From: Clostridiales bacterium
GTDB taxonomy: Bacteria > Bacillota > Clostridia > Christensenellales > Aristaeellaceae
DNA: 33,178 nt
Assembly (NCBI GenBank): GCA_004557125.1
Contig: SFET01000033.1
Coordinates: forward strand, 1-33,178
Direction of reading: 5' to 3'
Part shown: piece after piece, positions 8,466 through 16,367 of the stretch
Layout of the letters: each line of letters opens with the position of its first letter
How positions within the stretch are numbered: the stretch's first letter is position 1
Translations under genes and position numbers: made by a program
Notes under the pieces: generated by a model
Database searches by the model: none
Seen by the model: only the letters and a program-made list of their open reading frames with translations
What the model was told of the DNA's origin: nothing

Positions 8466-9362
8466 ATGGGATTCTTTGACAAGATCAAGCAGGGCATGAA
8501 GCGCACCCGCGAAATCTTCTCCGGCCGCATGGACGAGCTGGTGGAGAACTACAAGGAGCTGGACGACGACTTTTACGAGGATCTCTCTGACATCCTCATC
8601 ATGGCGGACGTGGGCATGAAGACCACCGAGCTGGCCGTGGGCCGCCTGAAGGAGAAGTGCAAGAGCGAGAAGATCGGCGATCCCGCCAAGGCCCGCGAGG
8701 CCCTGAAGGAGATCCTCACCGACATCCTCCAGGCAGAGCCGATGAAGCTGGAGAGCCCCATGGTGCTGCTGATCATCGGCGTGAACGGCGTGGGCAAGAC
8801 CACCTCCATCGGCAAGCTGGCCTCCCGCATGAAGGTCATGGGCCGCAGGGTGATCATCTGCGCGGCGGATACCTTCCGCGCGGCGGCGGCGGAGCAGCTC
8901 ACCGTGTGGGCGGAGCGCGCCGACGTGCCGATCATCAAGCAGAAGGAGGGCGCCGACCCCGCAGCCGTGGTGTTCGACGGCATTCAGGCCGCGAAGGGCC
9001 GCCACGCGGACGTGCTGCTGGTGGACACCGCCGGCCGCCTGCACAACAAGGCCCACCTGATGGAGGAATTGAAGAAGATCAGCCGCGTGGTGGAGCGGGA
9101 GTACCCCGAGGCCACGGTCAAGGCGCTGCTGGTCATCGACGCCACCACCGGCCAGAACGGTCTGGCGCAGGCGCAGGTGTTTGGCGAGGTGGCCAACCTG
9201 GACGGCATCATCCTGACCAAGCTGGATGGCACCGCCAAGGGCGGCATCGCCATCGCCATCCGCAGCGAAATGGGCCTGCCGGTGCGCTACATCGGCCTGG
9301 GCGAGCAGCTGGACGACATGCAGCCCTTCGACGCAAAGCAGTTCGTCGATGCGATCTTCTGA
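8466..9362 (+). CDS. ftsY: Signal recognition particle receptor FtsY
   Basis: GTPase that docks SRP-ribosome complexes at the membrane for co-translational insertion. It has 298 residues and lacks the long acidic A domain of enterobacteria, which is normal in Firmicutes. The N-domain occupies residues 1-100. The G-domain shows G1 GVNGVGKTTSIGKLA, the DTFRAAAAEQL insertion motif, G3 DTAGRLHNKAHLM and G4 TKLDGTAKGG. The ATG at 8466 lies 9 bases after an AAAGGAG ribosome binding site. A GTG at 8457 is possible but too close to it. The usual downstream partners ylxM and ffh are absent, and a sugar kinase-like gene follows instead. Confidence 0.97.
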   Translation: MGFFDKIKQGMKRTREIFSGRMDELVENYKELDDDFYEDLSDILIMADVGMKTTELAVGRLKEKCKSEKIGDPAKAREALKEILTDILQAEPMKLESPMVLLIIGVNGVGKTTSIGKLASRMKVMGRRVIICAADTFRAAAAEQLTVWAERADVPIIKQKEGADPAAVVFDGIQAAKGRHADVLLVDTAGRLHNKAHLMEELKKISRVVEREYPEATVKALLVIDATTGQNGLAQAQVFGEVANLDGIILTKLDGTAKGGIAIAIRSEMGLPVRYIGLGEQLDDMQPFDAKQFVDAIF

Positions 9363-9380
9363 TCGGATAGGAGGAAAAGC

Positions 9381-10520
9381 GTGAATCGGAATGCAATTGC
9401 AGACGTGGCCGCACATTTTCGCTTTGCGGGCAGCCTGGAGGACGTGCGGGAGCTCACTTCCGGGCTGATCAATAACAGCTACCGGCTCACAAATCGCCTG
9501 CCGGACGGCAGTGCGCGGGACTACGTGCTCCAGCAGATCAACACCTATGTGTTCAAAAAGCCGGAGCAGGTGATGTCCAATGTGGAGCGCGTGACCGATC
9601 ACCTGCGCCGCAAACTTACGGCGGCGGGGGAGGATCCCGCGCGCCGGGCGCTGCGGCTGATCGAGACTGTGGACGGCGGAACAATGTACCGCGACGATGC
9701 GGACCGCTGCTGGCGCGCCTACGATTTCATCTGTGATGCGGTTGCTTACGATCGGGCCGGGACGCCGGAGCACTTCCGGGAGGCGGGCGCCGCCTTCGGC
9801 GAGTTCCAGCGCATGCTGTTCGATTTTCCCGCAGGGGAGCTCTATGAGACGATCCCCGGCTTTCACAACACCCGGCAGCGCTTCGAGACCTTCCGTCAGG
9901 CGGTGGCCATCGATCGCGCCGGCCGCGTGAAGGATCTCGCCCGGGAGATCAGCTTCTTCCTGAACCGGGAGGAGATGCTGTGCAGCATCGTGAAGAAGAT
10001 CGAACAGGGCGAGCTGCCCCTGCGCGTGACCCACAACGACACCAAGATGAACAACGTCATGCTGGATGCCCAAACCGGCAAGGCGCTGTGCGTGATCGAT
10101 CTGGACACGGTGATGCCCGGCTCCGCCCTCTACGACTACGGCGACGCCGTGCGCTTCGGCGCGTCCACCGCCGCCGAGGACGAGGAGGACCTGCGCAAAG
10201 TATCCCTCGACATGGCGTACTTCCGCGCCTTCACCGACGGCTTCGTCTCCCAGGTGCGGGGCGCGCTGACCGAAGAGGAGATTCGCCTTCTGCCGCTGGG
10301 CGTCGAGGTGCTCACGGGCGAACTGGCCATGCGCTTCCTCACCGACTATATTGACGGCGATCTCTACTTCAAGACCTCCCGGCCCGATCACAACCTGATC
10401 CGCGCCCGCGCCCAGATGCGCCTGCTGGAGGATGTGGAGGAGAAATACGATGCGCTGTGTGCCTACACGGCGGCACTTGCGGATGCGAAAATTCAAATCT
10501 TAACAAAGTCCGGATTTTGA
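9381..10520 (+). CDS. Aminoglycoside phosphotransferase-fold kinase, NahK-like
   Basis: 379 residues of the APH/choline kinase fold. The catalytic loop is HNDTKMNNVMLD (Brenner-type HxDxxxxN) and the metal-binding motif is VIDLDTVMPG. Both closely resemble N-acetylhexosamine 1-kinase, the bifidobacterial enzyme of the lacto-N-biose pathway, which is of similar length. The likely reaction is ATP-dependent phosphorylation of a sugar such as GlcNAc or GalNAc, but choline or homoserine-type substrates cannot be excluded. A TAGGAGGA ribosome binding site precedes the GTG start. The gene is 18 bases downstream of ftsY and probably co-transcribed with it. No sugar transporter or phosphorylase lies nearby to fix the substrate. 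The stop codon lies inside the loop of the terminator hairpin that closes the operon. Confidence 0.75.
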   Translation: MNRNAIADVAAHFRFAGSLEDVRELTSGLINNSYRLTNRLPDGSARDYVLQQINTYVFKKPEQVMSNVERVTDHLRRKLTAAGEDPARRALRLIETVDGGTMYRDDADRCWRAYDFICDAVAYDRAGTPEHFREAGAAFGEFQRMLFDFPAGELYETIPGFHNTRQRFETFRQAVAIDRAGRVKDLAREISFFLNREEMLCSIVKKIEQGELPLRVTHNDTKMNNVMLDAQTGKALCVIDLDTVMPGSALYDYGDAVRFGASTAAEDEEDLRKVSLDMAYFRAFTDGFVSQVRGALTEEEIRLLPLGVEVLTGELAMRFLTDYIDGDLYFKTSRPDHNLIRARAQMRLLEDVEEKYDALCAYTAALADAKIQILTKSGF

Positions 10521-10536
10521 TCCGGACTTTTTCTTT
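10505..10536 (+). terminator. Intrinsic terminator of the plsX-to-kinase operon
   Basis: Perfect 10-bp stem AAAGTCCGGA/TCCGGACTTT (10505-10514 with 10521-10530), loop TTTTGA, then a TTCTTTT tract. The kinase stop codon TGA (10518-10520) forms part of the loop. Confidence 0.9.
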
Positions 10537-10692
10537 TGCAAAAAACTGCCTTCGATATTCAAAAAATATGAATCAGCGGCCGCAAAAACCCGGAATTTCG
10601 CGCGGATTATGCAGAAAACATGCAAAATGTAAAATTGGGAGAAATCGAGATTCCATTAATTAATATAAACATAAAATGATAGAATATATAAG

Positions 10693-10725
10693 TTAACTTT
10701 TAAAAACAAAAATTTCTGATATAAT
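10693..10725 (+). promoter_or_regulatory. Probable promoter of the redox gene region
   Basis: The 250 bases 10537-10786 hold no gene and are strikingly AT-rich against GC-rich surroundings. A good TATAAT box at 10720-10725 is preceded by TG-like context and an A/T-rich tract. The -35 is weak: TTAACT at 10693 lies 21 bases away, and nothing good lies at 17. It lies 62 bases before the dehydrogenase ATG. The poor -35 suggests an activator, but none can be named. Confidence 0.5.
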
Positions 10726-10786
10726 CTTTGTGGTGAATGAACATAAATCCTGTAACTGCGGGAAGCAAATATCGGAGGTGTATCGC

Positions 10787-11743
10787 ATGAGCAACAAAGT
10801 TACAATCATCGGCGCAGGCAGCGTGGGTTCCACCATCGCCTATACCATGGCGGTGCAGGGGCTCGTTTCGGAGATCGTGATGATCGACGTCAACACCAAG
10901 AAGGCACTGGGCGAGGCCATGGACATCCGCCAGGGCACGCCGTTCATGCAGCCCTGCAAGATCTATGCGGGCAGCTATGAGGACGCGGCGGGTTCCGATA
11001 TCGTCATCGTCACGTCCGGCATCGCCCGCAAGCCCGGCCAGACCCGGCTGGAGCTGTGCCAGATCAACGTCAACATCCTCAAGTCCATCACGCCCCAGAT
11101 CGTGAAGTACGCGCCGGATGCGCTGTACGTGTTCGTCAGCAACCCTGTGGACGTGCTGACCTACGCCTTCAACCGCATCTCCGGCATCCCGGAGAACCGC
11201 ATCATCGGCTCGGGCACGCTGCTGGACAGCGCACGCCTGCGCACCCGCATCGCCGAGTGCCTCTCCATCAGCCACAAGGACGTGCATGCCTTCGTGCTGG
11301 GCGAGCACGGCGACAGCTCCTTCGTGCCGTGGAATTCCGTGCGCATCTCCTCCGTGAGCCTGGCGGATTACCGCAATCATCTGAACTACCGCGAGGACTT
11401 CGCCGCGGAGCTGAACCTGGATGAGATCGAGAACTACATCCGCACTTCCGGCGGCAAGATCATCCAGCGCAAGGGCGCGACCTTCTATGCCATCGCCGTG
11501 TCCGTGTGCGACATCGTCAAGACCCTGCTCAACGGCAGCGACTCCGTGCTCTGCGTCTCCAGCATGATGCACGGCGAATTCGGCATCGAGGACGTGTGCC
11601 TGAGCATTCCCACCATCGTCAACGGCCAGGGCATCAAGGGCACGCTGCTGCCGGAGCTCACGCCGGACGAGGTTGCCCAGCTGCAGCACAGTGCAGAGGT
11701 GCTCAAGGGCGTCATTTCCCAGATCGATTTCAGCCAGAACTGA
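10787..11743 (+). CDS. L-lactate/malate dehydrogenase family protein
   Basis: NAD-dependent 2-hydroxyacid dehydrogenase of the LDH/MDH superfamily, 318 residues. The Rossmann motif is GAGSVGSTIAY (9-19), with SNPVDVLTY (118-126), catalytic His174 in LGEHGDS, and Asp147 and Arg150 in the active-site helix. The specificity loop reads GIARKPGQTR. Its Arg81 sits where Bacillus LDH has Gln102, the residue whose change to Arg converts LDH into a malate dehydrogenase. Some clostridial proteins annotated as LDH also have Arg there, so the substrate is open. The frame runs back to 10730, but the GGAGGTG ribosome binding site at 10774 selects the ATG at 10787. It is 45 bases upstream of hdrB on the same strand, so it could supply malate/oxaloacetate chemistry or NADH balance to the downstream system. 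Confidence 0.88.
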   Translation: MSNKVTIIGAGSVGSTIAYTMAVQGLVSEIVMIDVNTKKALGEAMDIRQGTPFMQPCKIYAGSYEDAAGSDIVIVTSGIARKPGQTRLELCQINVNILKSITPQIVKYAPDALYVFVSNPVDVLTYAFNRISGIPENRIIGSGTLLDSARLRTRIAECLSISHKDVHAFVLGEHGDSSFVPWNSVRISSVSLADYRNHLNYREDFAAELNLDEIENYIRTSGGKIIQRKGATFYAIAVSVCDIVKTLLNGSDSVLCVSSMMHGEFGIEDVCLSIPTIVNGQGIKGTLLPELTPDEVAQLQHSAEVLKGVISQIDFSQN

Positions 11744-11788
11744 GCGCATGATGCGAGATTGACGACGACGGTTTGAGGAGCGAATAGA

Positions 11789-12580
11789 ATGATTTACAGC
11801 TATTATCCCGGTTGCACGCTGAGCACCAAGGCGAAGGAGCTGGACAAGTGCGGTCGGCTCGCCGCACAGGCGCTGGGCGTTGAACTGGAAGAAATTGAGA
11901 ACTGGCAGTGCTGCGGCGCGGTCTATCCCCAGGCCGAGGACGAGATCGCGACCAAGCTGTCGGCAGTGCGCGCGCTGAACGCGGCGAAGGAGAAGAACCA
12001 GCCGCTGCTCACGCTCTGCTCCGCCTGCCATCACGTGATCAAGCGCGTAAACGACGACATGGCGAACAACGAGTACATCCGCACCCGCGCGAACAACTAC
12101 CTGAAGCTGGACGAGCCTTATGCGGGCGAGACCAATGTGGTGCACTATCTGGAGATGCTGCGCGACGAGGTGGGCTTTGACAAGATCAAGGCCGCGGTGA
12201 AGAAGCCGCTCAAGGGCGTGAAGATCGCCGCCTACTACGGCTGCCTGCTGCTGCGTCCCAGCGGCGTGATGGCCTTCGACGATCCGGAGAACCCGCAGAT
12301 CATCGAGGACTTCATCCGCGCCATCGGCGCAACGCCGGTGATCTACAGCCAGCGCAACGAGTGCTGCGGCGGCTACATGGCCATGGAGGACGAGGGCTAT
12401 GCCCGCAGGCGCGTGGAGCGCATCCTTGCGTCTGCCAAGGAGGCCGGCGCCGACGAGATCATCACCGCATGCCCGCTGTGCATGTACAATCTGGCGCACA
12501 ACGCCGGGGATACGAAGGTACCGGTGAAGTACTTCACCGAGCTTCTGTATCGGGCGCTGGGGCTTGGAGAGGAGGCGTAA
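11789..12580 (+). CDS. hdrB: Heterodisulfide reductase subunit B-like (HdrB)
   Basis: Catalytic-type subunit that in methanogens reduces CoM-S-S-CoB at two noncubane [4Fe-4S] clusters. It has 263 residues. Both cysteine-rich CCG motifs are complete: Cys9, Cys41-Cys42, Cys77, Cys80, and Cys152, Cys192-Cys193, Cys228, Cys231. The site therefore looks intact and not degenerate. Bacteria of this type lack CoM and CoB, so the natural disulfide or electron acceptor is unknown; DsrC is proposed in sulfate reducers but is not seen here. A GAGGAG ribosome binding site precedes the ATG. hdrC follows after 3 bases. The nearby fumarate reductase-type proteins suggest that HdrB may pass electrons to them. 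Confidence 0.93.
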   Translation: MIYSYYPGCTLSTKAKELDKCGRLAAQALGVELEEIENWQCCGAVYPQAEDEIATKLSAVRALNAAKEKNQPLLTLCSACHHVIKRVNDDMANNEYIRTRANNYLKLDEPYAGETNVVHYLEMLRDEVGFDKIKAAVKKPLKGVKIAAYYGCLLLRPSGVMAFDDPENPQIIEDFIRAIGATPVIYSQRNECCGGYMAMEDEGYARRRVERILASAKEAGADEIITACPLCMYNLAHNAGDTKVPVKYFTELLYRALGLGEEA

Positions 12581-12583
12581 TGA

Positions 12584-12970
12584 ATGGAAGATAAGTACCT
12601 TTCCGAACAGATTCTGCGCATGAGCGGCGTCAATCCGAAGAAGTGCATGAAGTGCGGCAAGTGCTCCGCCACCTGCCCGGCCTACGACGAGATGGAGTAC
12701 CATCCCCATCAGTTCGTCACCATGGTGCAAAAAGGGCGGATCGAGGAGCTGATGAACTCCAAGTCCATCTACATGTGCCTGAGCTGCTTTGCGTGCCTGG
12801 AGCGCTGCCCGCGCAACGTGGAACCGGCGAAGCTGATCGAGGCCGTGCGCCTGGCGGTGGTTCGCCAGCAGGGCATGAGCCACATGAAGCCGGACGACGT
12901 GCCCGCGCTCTTGAACAGCGACCTTCCGCAGCAGGCCATCGTCACGGCCATGCGCAAGTACAACAAGTGA
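12584..12970 (+). CDS. hdrC: Heterodisulfide reductase subunit C-like (HdrC)
   Basis: Small electron-transfer subunit linking HdrA to HdrB. It has 128 residues, shorter than many archaeal HdrC proteins. Two [4Fe-4S] sites are visible: Cys21, 24, 27, 31 (CMKCGKCSATC) and Cys65, 68, 71, 75 (CLSCFACLERC). The C-terminal 50 residues are helical without further cysteines. There is no membrane segment, so this is the soluble HdrABC type and not the cytochrome-containing HdrDE type. It lies 3 bases after hdrB and 15 bases before hdrA, so translation is probably coupled. Confidence 0.92.
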   Translation: MEDKYLSEQILRMSGVNPKKCMKCGKCSATCPAYDEMEYHPHQFVTMVQKGRIEELMNSKSIYMCLSCFACLERCPRNVEPAKLIEAVRLAVVRQQGMSHMKPDDVPALLNSDLPQQAIVTAMRKYNK

Positions 12971-12985
12971 TAGGAGACAACGATC

Positions 12986-14977
12986 ATGCATAAGATTGGC
13001 GTATTTGTATGCTGGTGCGGAAGCAACATCGCCGCGACCGTGGACGTCAAGCGCGTCGCGGAGGCGGTGAAGTCGGAACCTGGCGTTGTCTTCAGCACGG
13101 ATTATCAGTACATGTGCTCCGAGAACGGTCAGGCCACGATTCGCAATGCCATCAAGGAGTACAAGCTCGACGGCATCGTGGTCTGCTCCTGCTCGCCGCG
13201 CATGCACGAGGCCACCTTCCGCAAGACGGCCATGACCGCGGGCCTCAATCCGTACATGGTCGAGATTGCCAACATCCGCGAGCAGTGCTCCTGGATTCAC
13301 AAGGACATGCCCGAGGGCACCGAGAAGGCCATCATCCTGGCCCGGGCCGCCATCGCCAAGGTGCAGCGCAACGCGCCCCTGGTTGCGGGCAGCAGCCCGG
13401 TTACCAAGCGTGCGCTGGTCATCGGCGGCGGCATCGCCGGCATTCAGACGGCGCTGGACGTGGCTGAGGCGGGCTATGAGGTGGATATTGTAGAAAAGTC
13501 GCCCACCATCGGCGGACGCATGGCCCAGCTGGACAAGACCTTCCCCACGCTGGACTGCGCGGCCTGCATCCTGACCCCCAAGATGGTGGATGCGTCCCAG
13601 AACGAAAAGATCAACCTGATCACCTACGCCGAGCTGGAGAGCGTGAGCGGCTTCGTGGGCAACTTCACCGCGAAGATCCGCAAGAAGGCGCGCTATGTGG
13701 ACGAGGACAAGTGCACGGGCTGCGGCGTGTGCACCGAGAAGTGCCCCTCCCGCAAGGGCCTCAACGAGTTCAACATGGGCCTGAACACCCGCGGCGCGGT
13801 GTACATTCCCTTCGCTCAGGCGATCCCGAACGTGGCCGTGATCGACAAGAGCCAGTGCCTGCACTTCAGGACCGGCAAGTGCGGCCTGTGCGAGAAGAAC
13901 TGCTCCGCCGGGGCCATCAAGTTCGACCAGACCGAGGAGATCCTGGAGCGTCAGTACGGCGCGATCATCGTGGCCACCGGCTTCAAGCCCATCGACGCTT
14001 CCGCCTTCGACGAGTACGCCTACTGCCAGTCGAAGGACGTGGTGACGAGCCTGGAGTTCGAGCGACTGATGAACGCCGCAGGACCCAGCAAGGGAACACT
14101 GGTGTGCCCCAGCGACGGCCGCCATCCCAAGGAGATCGTGTTCGTGCAGTGCGTGGGTTCCCGCTGCAGCTCCGACGCCAGCAAGGGCAAGGAGTACTGC
14201 TCCAAGATCTGCTGCATGTACACCGCCAAGCACGCCATGCTGGTGCGCGAGAAGTATCCGGACGTGAAGGTGCACGTGTTCTACATCGACGTGCGCACCC
14301 CGGGCAAGAACTTCGATGAATTCTACCGCCGCGCTGTGGAGCAGTACGACGTGGACTACATCAAGGGCCAGGTGGGCAAGGTGAGCGTCGAAAACGGCCG
14401 CCTCCACGTGCAGGGCAGCAATCTGATCGACAACGAGCAGGTGCACATCGACTGCGACATGGTGGTGCTGGCCACCGCCATCGAGCCCGATCCCACCGCC
14501 CGCGCCATCGGCACCATGCTGACCGCCAGCATGGACACCAACGACTTCTTCACCGAGGCCCATCCCAAGCTGCGCCCGGTGGAAAGCCCCACCGCCGGCG
14601 TGTTCCTCTCCGGCGTGTGCCAGGGCCCCAAGGACATCCCCGAGACCGTTGCCCAGGCCAGCGCCGCCGCAGCGAAGGTCATCGGCCTGCTCTCCAAGGA
14701 CAGCCTGACTTGCAATCCGTGCGTGGCGCACTCCGATCCGCTGCTGTGCAACGGCTGCTCCCAGTGCGAGAACGTCTGTCCCTACGGCGCCATCAGTTAC
14801 GAGGACAGGGAAGTTCGCGGACCGGAGTTCCGCGGCGTGAAGCGCGTGGCCGTGGTCAACGAGGCCGTGTGCCAGGGCTGCGGCGCGTGCACCGTCACCT
14901 GCCCGTCCACCGCGATGGATTTGAAGGGCTTCTCCAACGAACAGATCATGTCGGAGGTGGATGCGATATGCCGGTAA
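12986..14977 (+). CDS. hdrA: Heterodisulfide reductase subunit A-like, FAD protein (HdrA)
   Basis: Flavoprotein thought to be the electron-bifurcating core of Hdr complexes. It has 663 residues, the usual length. An N-terminal domain with a CWC motif (Cys9, Cys11) is followed by FAD-binding VIGGGIAGIQTALDVAEAGY (147-152 glycines) and the conserved DCAACILTPKM segment (190-200). Ferredoxin-type clusters are seen at Cys243/246/249/253, at Cys291/299/302/306 (the second irregular), and two at the C-terminus, Cys588/591/594/598 and Cys629/632/635/639. It overlaps flxD by 10 bases, which couples it to the NADH-oxidising module. By family knowledge it accepts electron pairs through FlxD and splits them between ferredoxin and the HdrBC branch. 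Confidence 0.94.
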   Translation: MHKIGVFVCWCGSNIAATVDVKRVAEAVKSEPGVVFSTDYQYMCSENGQATIRNAIKEYKLDGIVVCSCSPRMHEATFRKTAMTAGLNPYMVEIANIREQCSWIHKDMPEGTEKAIILARAAIAKVQRNAPLVAGSSPVTKRALVIGGGIAGIQTALDVAEAGYEVDIVEKSPTIGGRMAQLDKTFPTLDCAACILTPKMVDASQNEKINLITYAELESVSGFVGNFTAKIRKKARYVDEDKCTGCGVCTEKCPSRKGLNEFNMGLNTRGAVYIPFAQAIPNVAVIDKSQCLHFRTGKCGLCEKNCSAGAIKFDQTEEILERQYGAIIVATGFKPIDASAFDEYAYCQSKDVVTSLEFERLMNAAGPSKGTLVCPSDGRHPKEIVFVQCVGSRCSSDASKGKEYCSKICCMYTAKHAMLVREKYPDVKVHVFYIDVRTPGKNFDEFYRRAVEQYDVDYIKGQVGKVSVENGRLHVQGSNLIDNEQVHIDCDMVVLATAIEPDPTARAIGTMLTASMDTNDFFTEAHPKLRPVESPTAGVFLSGVCQGPKDIPETVAQASAAAAKVIGLLSKDSLTCNPCVAHSDPLLCNGCSQCENVCPYGAISYEDREVRGPEFRGVKRVAVVNEAVCQGCGACTVTCPSTAMDLKGFSNEQIMSEVDAICR

Positions 14978-15408
14978 AGAATGAGAATTGGACGCCCACG
15001 ATCGTTGCCTTCTGCTGCAACTGGTGCTCCTACGCGGGTGCGGACCTGGCCGGCTCCAGCCGCCTGAGCTATCCGGCGAACGTGAAGATCATCCGCATTC
15101 CCTGCTCTTGCCGCCTGAATCCGCTGTTTGTGCTGCGCGCCTTCCAGCGGGGCGCGGACGGCGTGATCCTCTGCGGCTGCCATCCGGGCGACTGCCACTA
15201 CACCACCGGCAACTACTACGCCCGCCGCCGCATGACGCTGCTGTTCTCCATGCTGGACTACCTGGGCATCGACCGCCGCCGCACCCGCGTGGAGTGGGTG
15301 TCCGCCGCGGAGGGTGCGAAGTTCTCCGCAACCATGAACGACTTCGCCAAGACCATCACGGAGCTGGGCGAAAACAAGAAACTGGGGGATCTCAGATGCA
15401 AAGAATGA
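14968..15408 (+). CDS. flxD: MvhD/FlxD-type [2Fe-2S] electron transfer protein
   Basis: 146 residues of the MvhD/FlpD family, which connects an electron-input module (hydrogenase, formate dehydrogenase or Flx) to HdrA. Conserved cysteines are Cys16, 17 and 20 (FCCNWC), Cys46 and 48 (PCSC), and Cys69, 71 and 76 (CGCHPGDC). These provide the [2Fe-2S] site. The frame is open upstream, but the ATG at 14968 with a CGGAGGTGG ribosome binding site matches the family N-terminus. That start overlaps the hdrA end by 10 bases. No MvhA/G hydrogenase subunits lie nearby. The next three genes are Flx-type, so the electron donor should be NAD(P)H and not H2. Confidence 0.92.
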   Translation: MPVKNENWTPTIVAFCCNWCSYAGADLAGSSRLSYPANVKIIRIPCSCRLNPLFVLRAFQRGADGVILCGCHPGDCHYTTGNYYARRRMTLLFSMLDYLGIDRRRTRVEWVSAAEGAKFSATMNDFAKTITELGENKKLGDLRCKE

Positions 15409-16367
15409 TGATTGACAGGGCGAAGGAACTCCTCGCCAGCGGTCAGGTCAACCGCGTCCTCGGCTGGGAGCAGGGCGAGCATTCCTGGGATCGCACGCCC
15501 GCGTTCTTTGACGGGGGGAACATCGAAAACCTCAAGTACGACGGCTTCTGTGGGCCGAACGTGAGCAAATATCTGGTGGGCGAGGCCGCCAAGGACGGCG
15601 TGGTGCTGGCCTTCCTCAAGCCCTGCGACAGCTGGAGCTTCAACCAGCTGGCCACCGAGCACCGCATCAACACCGAAAAGGTCTACGCAATCGGCGTGGG
15701 CTGTAAGGGCAAGATCGACGTGGAGAAGGTTCGTGCCAAGGGAATCAAGGGCATCCTGGACATCGAGGAGGACGGCGATACCCTGAAGGTACACACCCTC
15801 TACGGCGACACCACCGTCGAGAGGAAGGAAGTCCTGCTGGACAAGTGCCTCTCCTGCAAGGGCAAGGAGCACAAGGCCGGACAGGAATTCATCGGTCAGT
15901 CCGAGGAGACCAGCGTGGGCGACAAGTTTGAGCTGGTTGCCAAGCTCGAGGCCATGACCCCGGACGAGCGCTTCGCCTTCTGGAGGAGCGAGCTTTCCAA
16001 GTGCATCCGCTGCAACGCCTGCCGCAACGTCTGCCCGGCGTGCAGCTGCATCAAGTGCGTGTTCGACAATCCCCACACCGGCGTTCAGAACAAGGCCGCT
16101 GCGGACGACTTCGAGGAGAACCTCTTCCACATCATCCGCGCCTTCCACGTGGCCGGACGCTGCACCGACTGCGGCGAGTGCAGCCGCGTGTGCCCCCAGG
16201 GCATTCCGCTGCACCTGCTGAACCGCAAGTTCATCAAGGACATCGACGAGCTCTACGGAGAGTACCGCGCGGGCGCGGAGATCGGCCAGCGCCATCCGCT
16301 GGAGAACTTTGAGAAGGGCGACTGTGAGCCCAGCATCGTGCACGAGAGGGGAGGGAGCGCCCAATGA
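15396..16367 (+). CDS. flxC: FlxC-like 4Fe-4S electron transfer protein
   Basis: 323-residue iron-sulfur protein. The N-terminal 150 residues lack a motif I can name beyond the short CLSC at 151-154. The C-terminal half has a ferredoxin-like region CIRCNACRNVC (Cys203, 206, 209, 213) with three extra cysteines directly after (Cys216, 218, 221), then a second site CTDCGECSRVC (Cys256, 259, 262, 266). This layout fits the FlxB/FlxC pair of bacterial FlxABCD-HdrABC clusters; which of the two it is called is conventional. The start is the ATG at 15396 after a GGGGGAT ribosome binding site, overlapping flxD by 13 bases. Its stop overlaps the next start as ATGA. It presumably relays electrons between the FAD/NADH subunit and FlxD. 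Confidence 0.8.
   Translation: MQRMMIDRAKELLASGQVNRVLGWEQGEHSWDRTPAFFDGGNIENLKYDGFCGPNVSKYLVGEAAKDGVVLAFLKPCDSWSFNQLATEHRINTEKVYAIGVGCKGKIDVEKVRAKGIKGILDIEEDGDTLKVHTLYGDTTVERKEVLLDKCLSCKGKEHKAGQEFIGQSEETSVGDKFELVAKLEAMTPDERFAFWRSELSKCIRCNACRNVCPACSCIKCVFDNPHTGVQNKAAADDFEENLFHIIRAFHVAGRCTDCGECSRVCPQGIPLHLLNRKFIKDIDELYGEYRAGAEIGQRHPLENFEKGDCEPSIVHERGGSAQ

Noticed and set aside
10692..10707. Imperfect dyad (GTTAACTTTTAAAAAC) near the dehydrogenase promoter as a Rex operator
   Set aside because: Only about 9 of 14 informative positions fit the clostridial Rex pattern TTGTTAA-N4-TTAACAA, and the region is AT-rich, so chance similarity is likely.
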